Shown here: positions 1 to 6,352 of the stretch, in pieces
How positions within the stretch are numbered: position 1 is the stretch's first letter
Layout: each line of letters begins with the position of its first letter
Assembly: GCA_012727835.1 (NCBI GenBank)
Contig: JAAYGE010000068.1
Span: 1 to 10,242 of the forward strand
DNA from: Bacillota bacterium
GTDB lineage: Bacteria > Bacillota_H > UBA994 > UBA5500
DNA length: 10,242 bases
Direction: 5' to 3'
Notes under the pieces: model-generated
Databases searched by the model: none
What the model was told of the DNA's origin: nothing
The model's input: only the letters and a program-made list of their open reading frames with translations
Made by a program: the position numbers and the translations under genes

Positions 1-1252
1 GCAAACATTGCTCCAATGCATATTCCAGACTCCGGCTGATAGGTGCCTTGTGCCCCGCCCGCAACTCCTCTCGCATGTCCACCACCCGCACCGGCGGTAG
101 CGGCCGCTCACTGACCCGCTCCTTCAGTTCCAAACGTTGGCATCTGCCCAACTCACTGGCCGTGTAGGTTTCCAAGGAGGGTGTGGCACTGCCGAACAGG
201 AGTAAACAATTGCTGGTGCGCTGCCGCAATTGGGCTACAACCCGCGTATGGTAGCGAGGATTTTCATCCTGCTGGTAGCTCTGGTCATGCTCTTCATCCA
301 GTATGATTACCCCCAGCCGGGTTAAGGGGACGAAAATGGCCGACCGGGCCCCGATCACAATCTGGGCCGAGCCCCCCCTGATACGTCGCCATTCGTCAAA
401 GCGCTCCCGCGGGGTTAGACCGCTGTGCCACACGGCCACCCGACTACCGAAGCGAGCCTGAAAGCGGGCTACCATTTGGGGAGTGAGAGATATCTCCGGC
501 ACCAACATGAGGCACTGTTGTCCCCGTTCTAAGGCGGCAGCTATAAGGCGCATATAGCCTTCGGTTTTACCGCTGCCGGTGACACCATGTAAAAGCCAGG
601 TGGTGGGTTGACCGCTGTCCAGTCCCGCCAGCAACTGTTGTAAGACTTCCTCCTGCTGCGGGGTTAGCTGCGGCGGCTTAATGGGACTGTTAACCTCGCT
701 CACCAGTCCTGCCGGCTCCACAGGCACAGCAATTTGGCGCACGTAACCCTTATCTATTAAATGTTTCAAAGCGGAGGGGGAATCAATTTCCTCCCGCGGC
801 ACTTTGCCTAACCTCAAGACCCGGGTTAGGATCTCCCTCTGCTTTACTGCCCGCGCCGACAACTCTTCCGGCAAACGATCTACCACCGGCACAATCATCT
901 TCCTGACTTGCGGCTTGGGCCAGGCACTGCTATCCAAACGAAAGGGCAACATCTGCCGCAAAATTAGACTTAAGGGACACAGATAGTAGTCAGCTAAAAG
1001 CCGGGCTAGATGCAATTGCTCGGCGGTAATTACCGTTTCTCCGTCGTATAAAACCTCGGCTATATCCTTTAAGTGGGGGTACGGCGATTCCTCACAGAGA
1101 CCGACCACAATCCCCAAGACCTTTCGATGCCCAAAGGGTACCCGCCCCGCATGCCCTGCTCGCACCGTAAGGCCCTCGGGTAGCGAGTAATGGAAACCCC
1201 GGTCCACCTGGTGCACCGCCAAATCCACATAAGCCTCTGCTATTTTGCTCAA
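1..1252 (-). CDS. priA: Primosomal protein N' (PriA helicase), N-terminal 417 residues, cut by window edge
   Basis: PriA is the 3'-to-5' superfamily 2 DNA helicase that recognises stalled forks and D-loops and restarts replication by loading the primosome. Translating the minus strand from 1252 gives one open frame to the window edge. An N-terminal DNA-binding part (about residues 1-105; AEAYVDLAVHQVDRGFHYS near the start) is followed by the helicase: Walker A GVTGSGKT at 223-230, then LVPEISLTPQM, WHSGLTPRERF, IGARSAIF, Walker B DEEHD at 319-323, and FGSATPSLE. The zinc-binding region and C-terminal domain lie outside the window. I chose the TTG at 1252 because AAGGTGG (1260-1266) sits 7 bases upstream and an in-frame TAG lies further upstream. 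A GTG two codons earlier is too close to that site. Family members are usually about 730-800 residues. It follows rpoZ by 89 bp, with a terminator hairpin between them. Identity is very secure; the start is fairly secure. Confidence 0.97.
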   Translation of the reverse strand, partial: MSKIAEAYVDLAVHQVDRGFHYSLPEGLTVRAGHAGRVPFGHRKVLGIVVGLCEESPYPHLKDIAEVLYDGETVITAEQLHLARLLADYYLCPLSLILRQMLPFRLDSSAWPKPQVRKMIVPVVDRLPEELSARAVKQREILTRVLRLGKVPREEIDSPSALKHLIDKGYVRQIAVPVEPAGLVSEVNSPIKPPQLTPQQEEVLQQLLAGLDSGQPTTWLLHGVTGSGKTEGYMRLIAAALERGQQCLMLVPEISLTPQMVARFQARFGSRVAVWHSGLTPRERFDEWRRIRGGSAQIVIGARSAIFVPLTRLGVIILDEEHDQSYQQDENPRYHTRVVAQLRQRTSNCLLLFGSATPSLETYTASELGRCQRLELKERVSERPLPPVRVVDMREELRAGHKAPISRSLEYALEQCL

Positions 1253-1289
1253 ACCCACCCCACCTTGCCGCCATCTAATCTAAATGGTT

Positions 1290-1317
1290 AAAAAAGCATG
1301 ACTTCTCGTCATGCTTT
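1290..1317 (-). terminator. Intrinsic terminator after rpoZ
   Basis: On the minus strand a 10-bp perfect stem (AAAGCATGAC, loop GAGAA, GTCATGCTTT; arms 1308-1317 and 1293-1302) runs into a T6 run at 1290-1295. It lies 25 bases after the rpoZ stop and 38 bases before the priA start. It should therefore end or attenuate the yicC-rpoZ transcript before priA. I see no clear promoter between it and priA, so priA may depend on readthrough or on a promoter I cannot recognise. Confidence 0.8.
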
Positions 1318-1341
1318 CTGGCTTCATCTTTTCAAGCAAGT

Positions 1342-1545
1342 TTAAGAAGCGCGTTCCCGCTGATAGGTGATGATACCGGCATCTACTTCTTCTAAAGCCT
1401 GCGTAACCGGTTTTTTCTTGCTGCCTCCTTCGTTGTCCGGCTTCATATCTTGCAGTTCGCGGGCCCGCTTGGCGGCAATAACAACTAACACATATTTGCT
1501 GTCCACCTTCTCCATCAGGCTGTCTATCGATGGATAAATAAGCAT
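1342..1545 (-). CDS. rpoZ: DNA-directed RNA polymerase omega subunit
   Basis: Omega is the small subunit that binds beta' and helps RNA polymerase assemble and stay stable. The product is 67 residues, the usual size for Firmicutes. It shows the family pattern: an N-terminal [20 protein letters not shown], then [12 protein letters not shown] (about residues 21-32, the conserved core helix), and a C-terminal [19 protein letters not shown]. The ATG at 1545 is supported by a perfect AAGGAGG (1555-1561), 9 bases upstream. That site overlaps the final codons of gmk, so gmk and rpoZ are almost certainly co-transcribed and possibly translationally coupled. In most relatives coaBC would follow; here a terminator and priA do. 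Confidence 0.97.
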   Translation of the reverse strand: MLIYPSIDSLMEKVDSKYVLVVIAAKRARELQDMKPDNEGGSKKKPVTQALEEVDAGIITYQRERAS

Positions 1546-1549
1546 TTAT

Positions 1550-2194
1550 CTAGACCTCCTTCAATGACTGCTGTAACCAGGGCATCAGCCGTGCAACCCT
1601 TGCCTTCTCGGCTATCAAAATAGCTTCTATTTCTTTCACAGCAGCTGCTACCTGGCCCGGTTGGTTGACAACCACATAGTCGTAGTTTACCACATGGGAC
1701 ATTTCCAACTTGGCTTTTCGCAAACGACGGCTCAGCGACTCGGGGGTTTCGGTGCCCCGCTGGCGGATGCGTCGCTCCAGCTCTTGGTAAGAAGGCGGCC
1801 AGACAAATACGAGCACACACTCGGGAAAAGCGGCTTTAACTTGCACTGCCCCTTGTATATCTATCTCCAAAAGTATATCTTTTCCTTCATCTAAAGCCTT
1901 TTCTACAGCCTTACGGGGTGTTCCATAGTAGTTGCCGAAGACCTCGGCCCACTCTAACAATTCTCCTGCGGCCCGCATGCTTTGAAATTCGTCTTCCGTT
2001 ATAAAGTAATAGTTAACCCCATCTTGTTCGTTGGGTCGTGGAGCGCGGGTGGTCACCGAAATAGAAAACTGGATGTCCTGCAGCTCCTGCAGAAGCTGTC
2101 CACAAATAGTGCCCTTGCCCACGCCCGATGGACCCGATACTACTAGAAGTATACCTCGCTTATTTGTTTCCACTTTTTCCCCCATGCAAATCAC
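1550..2194 (-). CDS. gmk: Guanylate kinase
   Basis: This cytoplasmic enzyme transfers phosphate from ATP to GMP (or dGMP) to give GDP, an essential step of guanine nucleotide synthesis. The 214-residue product has the P-loop [10 protein letters not shown] at residues 20-29. The GMP-binding region follows, with [19 protein letters not shown] (about 46-64) and [16 protein letters not shown] (about 77-92). Then come the [11 protein letters not shown] strand and a lid-type segment with RIRQRGTE and SRRLRKA. Length is normal for the family. The start is a GTG at 2194 that overlaps the remA stop (GTGA) and has GAGG 7 bases upstream. An ATG three codons later (2185) is an alternative but has only a weak ribosome site. 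The gene sits in the yicC-remA-gmk-rpoZ unit. Confidence 0.98.
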   Translation of the reverse strand: MICMGEKVETNKRGILLVVSGPSGVGKGTICGQLLQELQDIQFSISVTTRAPRPNEQDGVNYYFITEDEFQSMRAAGELLEWAEVFGNYYGTPRKAVEKALDEGKDILLEIDIQGAVQVKAAFPECVLVFVWPPSYQELERRIRQRGTETPESLSRRLRKAKLEMSHVVNYDYVVVNQPGQVAAAVKEIEAILIAEKARVARLMPWLQQSLKEV

Positions 2195-2445
2195 TCATCG
2201 TCCTCGTTCTTATGCAAACGTTGGGCAACCGTCTCCGGTTGCACCGCTGAAAGAATAACGTGATCGCTATCCGTAATTATGACGGCGCGTGTACGGCGGC
2301 CATAGGTGGCGTCAATAAGCATGCCCCTCTCCCGAGCCTCTTGCACAAGGCGCTTAATAGGTGCCGATTCCGGACTGACGATGGCTACCATCCGGTGGGC
2401 CGCCACCATGTTTCCAAAACCTATACTAACAAACCTAACTTCCAC
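2191..2445 (-). CDS. remA: RemA/DUF370 family DNA-binding regulator
   Basis: The 84-residue product matches the RemA (YlzA) family closely: [20 protein letters not shown], then [38 protein letters not shown] and [15 protein letters not shown]. In Bacillus subtilis RemA is a DNA-binding protein that activates matrix and osmoprotection genes. In non-biofilm Clostridia its targets are largely unknown, so only the family assignment is firm here. The arginine-rich YGRRTR segment (about residues 49-54) is part of the conserved core. The start is GTG at 2445, with AGAGGT (2454-2459) 8 bases upstream. The gap to the yicC stop is 12 bases, and the 3' end overlaps gmk by 4 bases, so it is mid-operon. 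Its position between yicC and gmk is conserved in Firmicutes. Confidence 0.95.
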   Translation of the reverse strand: MEVRFVSIGFGNMVAAHRMVAIVSPESAPIKRLVQEARERGMLIDATYGRRTRAVIITDSDHVILSAVQPETVAQRLHKNEDDE

Positions 2446-2457
2446 GTTTAAGTACCT

Positions 2458-3336
2458 CTATTCTATGTTTTGAGTTTGCTCACGTATTTTCTCCAGCTCA
2501 CTTTTCATCTCCACCACTAGCTGGGCAATTTTTGCATCGTTTGCCTTAGAGCCAATGGTATTGATCTCCCGATTCATCTCCTGCACGAGAAAATCTAACT
2601 GGCGCCCAATGGCCTCCTGCTTGCCGAGCAACAGTTCAAATTGGGCAAAGTGACTGCGGAGTCGAACAATCTCTTCCGTAATACAGGCCCGGTCGGCCAA
2701 AATAGCCACCTCTTGGGCCAGACGAGACTCATCGACCACTCCTTCGGGCAACATATCTTGCAAGCGCTGGCTAAGTTTTTGCCTATATTCATTAACTACT
2801 TCCGGGCTCCGTTCTTCAACGGCCACTAGCAGTTCTGCCAGAGTAGCTAGTCGCTGCCGCATATCGGCTATCAGCCGCTCGCCTTCCTGCTGTCGCATGC
2901 TGACCTCCTGCTCCAAGGCAGCCTGCGTAACCTCCAGTAAAGGCGCGCGCAACGCCTCCGGGTCTAACTGGGGCTCCTCCAGCGTTATAACTTGTGGGAG
3001 CTCCAAAAGGTCGCGGGGAGTCAAGTGGCCGTCCAACCCGGTTTCCGCCTGCAAAAGTTCCACCTGGGCCATATAGGCTTTGGCCAAAGGTATGTTGACC
3101 GCCACAGTTGGAATCTGTTCCGCCGAAGGGGTGAAGCGGACATAAACATCCACCCTGCCCCTGCTTAGGGTTTGGCGAATTGTACTCCGCAAACACTCCT
3201 CCAAGGAATTAAACTCCTTAGGTGCCCGGATAGCAATGTCCAAATAGCGATGATTTACCGTCTTCATTTCCACAACGATGGTGCCCACCTCAGTAGTTGC
3301 CTCGCCGCGGCCAAAACCGGTCATACTTAATGCCAT
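2458..3336 (-). CDS. yicC: YicC/YloC family endoribonuclease
   Basis: The 292-residue protein has the YicC N-terminal domain at its start (ALSMTGFGRGEAT, then VEMKTVNHRYLDIAIRAP, residues about 23-40). It ends in the conserved C-terminal DUF1732 signature EMNREINTIGSKANDAKIAQ followed by a stretch close to EKIREQTQNIE. Length is normal. E. coli YicC and B. subtilis YloC have been shown to be endoribonucleases acting on RNA; the substrate here is unknown. The middle (about residues 150-270) is rich in Glu, Gln, Leu and Arg and likely helical. The start is ATG at 3336, with GAGGGGG (3347-3353) 10 bases upstream. It is the first gene of the yicC-remA-gmk-rpoZ unit; the remA start follows its stop by 12 bases. 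Confidence 0.95.
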   Translation of the reverse strand: MALSMTGFGRGEATTEVGTIVVEMKTVNHRYLDIAIRAPKEFNSLEECLRSTIRQTLSRGRVDVYVRFTPSAEQIPTVAVNIPLAKAYMAQVELLQAETGLDGHLTPRDLLELPQVITLEEPQLDPEALRAPLLEVTQAALEQEVSMRQQEGERLIADMRQRLATLAELLVAVEERSPEVVNEYRQKLSQRLQDMLPEGVVDESRLAQEVAILADRACITEEIVRLRSHFAQFELLLGKQEAIGRQLDFLVQEMNREINTIGSKANDAKIAQLVVEMKSELEKIREQTQNIE

Positions 3337-3357
3337 TAGCCCTAATCCCCCTCTACT

Positions 3358-3386
3358 ATTGTACTAAACCTGGTCCAACAGAACAA
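3358..3386 (-). promoter_or_regulatory. Candidate sigma-A promoter for the yicC operon
   Basis: On the minus strand TTGTTC (3381-3386) and TACAAT (3358-3363) are separated by 17 bases, between the ATPase terminator and yicC. The -10 matches consensus at 5 of 6 positions, the -35 at only 3 of 6. Transcription would begin near 3351, almost at the ribosome site, which implies a leader of only about 15 bases. That is unusual and lowers my confidence. Confidence 0.4.
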
Positions 3387-3422
3387 TGCTAGACCGGGCA
3401 GCATAACCAAGTCTACGTAATG

Positions 3423-3446
3423 AAAAAAGGACGCTACTGCGCCCTT
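3423..3446 (-). terminator. Intrinsic terminator after the Ca2+ ATPase gene
   Basis: On the minus strand an 8-bp stem (AAGGGCGC, loop AGTA, GCGTCCTT, with one G-T pair) is followed by a T run at 3423-3428. It lies about 50 bases after the ATPase stop and separates that gene from the yicC unit. Confidence 0.8.
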
Positions 3447-3497
3447 ATTGTTTTCTGCTTTGGCGGGACCAATTCCTGCTTTTTTGCCTACCAGTTG

Positions 3498-6191
3498 CTA
3501 CCGCCGACGTAAGAGGCGCCGGAGGCCGATCACCAACGTAGGTAGCCCGGCGGCCACCAATACCACCACCCATTGGGTTAAATCGAGAGCCACCGTGTCA
3601 AACAGCCGGCGCAGGCCGGGTACATAAAGTACCGCCAGAAACATGAGGCTGGAAAGGAACACGGCCACAATTAAATAGGGATTGGTGAATAGGCCCTTTT
3701 CCATTATGCCCATAGTCTCCGACCGACAATCAAACACGTGGAACAACTGACAGAAGACCAAAGTGGCAAAAGCCATGGTACGGGCCAACTTTAAGTCACC
3801 GCTACTTAACATAGTGCTGGCAAATACCAGGGTGGTGGTGATACCTATCAAAGTACCGCGGGTAATAATGCGGCGGGCCAAGCCCCGGGCAAAGATATTC
3901 TCCTGCTTGGGCCGGGGAGGACGTTCCATCAGATTGAAGTCGGCCGGTTCCACCCCCAAGGCCATAGCCGGCAAACCGTCGGTCACCAGATTTACCCACA
4001 AGATCTGTAACGGTTTTAAAGGCAGAGGTAGGCGTAGCAACATGGTTAAGAATACGGTTAGGAGTTCGCCCACGTTGCAGGAAAGTAGGTAACGTATAAA
4101 TTTGCGTATGTTATCATAAATACTCCTGCCCTCCCGAATGGCAGCAACTATGGTGGCAAAATTATCATCCTGGAGCACCAAGGCGGCCGCTTCTTTGGCC
4201 ACATCGGTGCCGTTTTGCCCCATGGCCACCCCAATATCCGCTTCCATTAGGGCCGGTGCGTCGTTAATGCCATCGCCGGTCATAGCCACCACCTGCCCTG
4301 CCTGCTTCAAAGCTCGGACAATTTTCAACTTGTGGTGGGGCGAAACACGAGCAAAAACACTTCCCTGTAGTAGAGCCCTATTTAACTCGGCTCCGGTCAG
4401 CTGATCTAAATCGGTGCCCGAATAGACCCGGTCATCGGTACCCACCAACCCCAGCTCCACCCCGATGGCCTTGGCGGTACGGGCGTGGTCGCCGGTAATC
4501 ATCACCGTGCGAATACCAGCCCGTCGACACACGTTCAATGCTTCCTTGGCCTCCGGCCGCGGCGGGTCGATGAGGCCCAGTAGGCCCACCCAAACCAGCT
4601 GACTCTCTAAAATATTTATTTGACTAGGCACCTGCTCCACGCGCCGATAGGCCGCCGCCAGTACCCGGAGAGCTGCATCGCCCATTTCCTCCAAAACAGC
4701 CTGCACCCGCTCCACCTGCTGGGGTGTTAAGCGTTTGACCGAACTGCCATCCAGATAATGGGTACACATGGATAACAGCACATCGGGGGCACCCTTACTG
4801 TATAGCCACCGGTTCCCCCGTTTATCGGCTACCAAAATACTCATGCGCTTGCGATCAGAATCGAAGGGGATTTCGTCTAGCACCTCATAATCCAGCAACA
4901 ACTGTTCCCGGCTCAAGCCAGCCTTAGCGGACACCGTCAGTAAGGCCGCCTCCGTAGGATCACCCTTCGCTTGGTAAACGGTGTGCGTTCTGCCAAAGCG
5001 CCCCACCCTTTCCTTCTGCACAGTTACCGCCGAGTTGTTGCATAGGGCGGCAATAGTAAGCAACCTTTCTAAATCGGGCGCTTGGGCAATTGCCACGGGG
5101 TGCCCATCCCGCTTTAATTCCCCTTCCGGCGCATAACCATTACCAGTTACTTCTACCAGCCCACTGGCCATCCAAATCCGGCGCACCGTCATTTCATTCT
5201 TGGTTAAGGTACCGGTTTTATCGGAACAGATAACACTGGCACAGCCCAGGGTCTCTACCGCGGGCAGTTTGCGCACAATGGCCTGGACTTTGATCATCCG
5301 TTGCACTCCGATAGCCAAAGCGATGGTAACGATGGCCGGTAACCCCTCGGGGATGGCCGCCACCGCCAAGCTCACGCCGGCCAGGAACATGGTGGTCGGG
5401 TTTTCGCCGCGGTACACGCCCATTGCGACGACCGCTGCACAGATTAGCAAGCAACCCCAGACGATATACTGGCCCAACTGCTCTAACCGGGCCTGAAGGG
5501 GAGTAGGCTCCCGCTCCACTTCTTGCATCATCTGGGCGATTTGGCCCACCTCCGTGTCCATACCGGTAGCAACCACTAAGCCGCTGCCATGGCCACGGGT
5601 AACCAGTGTGCCCGCATACAGCATGCTGGCCCGTTCATGTAAGGGGGCATTGGGCGGCATCGGCTCCGCCGCTTTGCGCACCGGCAGCGATTCCCCCGTT
5701 AAAGGCGACTCATCCACTTCTAAAGCCACCGCATTAATTAAGCGCATATCGGCAGGCACCCGCATTCCGGCCTGAATGAAGACCAGATCGCCGGGAACCA
5801 ACTCACTGACATCGACGGTCAGCTCTTGCCCATCGCGCAGAATATCCACATGGGGTGAGTTTAATTTAGCTAAAGCTGCTATCGCTTGCTCGGCCCGATA
5901 TTCTTGAATAAAACCCAGCAGAGCATTGACCAAAACGATAGCGATAATGCTGAGGGCGTCGGCATACTCGCCCAAGAGACCCGAAATTAGGGTTGCCACC
6001 AACAACACCAGGGTCATAAAATCTTTAAATTGCCCCAAAAAAATTTGCCACAATGAGGGGGGTGGCGTTTGCTGTAACAAGTTGGGACCGAACCGCTTCT
6101 GACGCTGCTCCGCTAATACTGTACTTAGCCCTTGTTCACTGCTCTCCAGAAGTGCCATGCATTCTCTCCAGTCGGTGCTATGCCAGGGCAA
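3498..6191 (-). CDS. P2A-type calcium-transporting ATPase (SERCA/PMR1-like, YloB)
   Basis: This is a membrane pump that uses ATP to move Ca2+ (possibly also Mn2+) across the cytoplasmic membrane, forming an aspartyl-phosphate intermediate. The 897 residues show in order: cation-ATPase N domain (WHSTDWRECMALLE, about 3-16), paired membrane helices about 52-95, actuator TGES at 165-168, M4 with PEGLP at 281-285, phosphorylation site DKTGTLT with Asp324, nucleotide-binding KGAPD at 466-470, DPPR at 542-545, hinge TGDGINDAP at 638-646, then six more membrane helices. Ligands equivalent to SERCA Glu309, Asn768, Glu771, Asn796, Thr799 and Asp800 are visible (Glu282, Asn706, Glu709, Asn734, Thr737, Asp738). 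The M8 glutamate (SERCA Glu908) has no clear counterpart in FCQLFHVFDCRSE, so fewer than two full Ca2+ sites are likely. The TTG start has GAGGTGA 6 bases upstream and keeps the conserved WH; an ATG at 6158 is a weaker alternative. It diverges from rqcH, as in B. subtilis yloA-yloB. Specificity for Ca2+ is inferred. Confidence 0.95.
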   Translation of the reverse strand: MPWHSTDWRECMALLESSEQGLSTVLAEQRQKRFGPNLLQQTPPPSLWQIFLGQFKDFMTLVLLVATLISGLLGEYADALSIIAIVLVNALLGFIQEYRAEQAIAALAKLNSPHVDILRDGQELTVDVSELVPGDLVFIQAGMRVPADMRLINAVALEVDESPLTGESLPVRKAAEPMPPNAPLHERASMLYAGTLVTRGHGSGLVVATGMDTEVGQIAQMMQEVEREPTPLQARLEQLGQYIVWGCLLICAAVVAMGVYRGENPTTMFLAGVSLAVAAIPEGLPAIVTIALAIGVQRMIKVQAIVRKLPAVETLGCASVICSDKTGTLTKNEMTVRRIWMASGLVEVTGNGYAPEGELKRDGHPVAIAQAPDLERLLTIAALCNNSAVTVQKERVGRFGRTHTVYQAKGDPTEAALLTVSAKAGLSREQLLLDYEVLDEIPFDSDRKRMSILVADKRGNRWLYSKGAPDVLLSMCTHYLDGSSVKRLTPQQVERVQAVLEEMGDAALRVLAAAYRRVEQVPSQINILESQLVWVGLLGLIDPPRPEAKEALNVCRRAGIRTVMITGDHARTAKAIGVELGLVGTDDRVYSGTDLDQLTGAELNRALLQGSVFARVSPHHKLKIVRALKQAGQVVAMTGDGINDAPALMEADIGVAMGQNGTDVAKEAAALVLQDDNFATIVAAIREGRSIYDNIRKFIRYLLSCNVGELLTVFLTMLLRLPLPLKPLQILWVNLVTDGLPAMALGVEPADFNLMERPPRPKQENIFARGLARRIITRGTLIGITTTLVFASTMLSSGDLKLARTMAFATLVFCQLFHVFDCRSETMGIMEKGLFTNPYLIVAVFLSSLMFLAVLYVPGLRRLFDTVALDLTQWVVVLVAAGLPTLVIGLRRLLRRR

Positions 6192-6245
6192 GTTTACTCA
6201 CCTCACTCCAAGTAGCCTCAAAACAGAATATGCGAGGCAAGTGGA

Positions 6246-6280
6246 CAACATACCTGCGGGCCAGGGACAAAGGTATGGTG
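6246..6280. promoter_or_regulatory. Operator-like inverted repeat between the ATPase gene and rqcH
   Basis: CATACCT (6249-6255) and AGGTATG (6271-6277) form a perfect 7-bp inverted repeat with a 15-base spacer. Allowing one mismatch it extends to 10 bp per arm (6246-6255 and 6271-6280). The half-site centres are 22 bp apart, about two helical turns, as expected for a dimeric regulator. It ends 7 bases before the -35 of rqcH and lies within 100 bases of the ATPase start, so it could affect either gene. It could also arise by chance. Confidence 0.35.
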
Positions 6281-6287
6281 CCTTAAA

Positions 6288-6317
6288 TTGACCAGGAGTG
6301 GGCTGCCGCGATATACT
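6288..6317 (+). promoter_or_regulatory. Sigma-A promoter of rqcH
   Basis: TTGACC (6288-6293) and TATACT (6312-6317) each match consensus at 5 of 6 positions and are separated by 18 bases. Transcription from about 6324 gives a leader near 30 bases that contains the strong ribosome site AGGGGGG (6340-6346), 6 bases before the ATG at 6353. I could not find an equally good divergent promoter for the ATPase gene. Confidence 0.75.
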
Positions 6318-6352
6318 TAGTCACGAGTTTAAGAACCTTAGGGGGGATAAGT

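Noticed and set aside
1092..1274. 60-codon minus-strand frame starting with ATG just upstream of the priA start
   Set aside because: It overlaps priA out of frame; the priA frame carries the helicase motifs and a better placed ribosome site.
1524..1820. 98-codon minus-strand frame overlapping gmk
   Set aside because: The gmk frame contains the conserved kinase core; this is an alternate-frame shadow.
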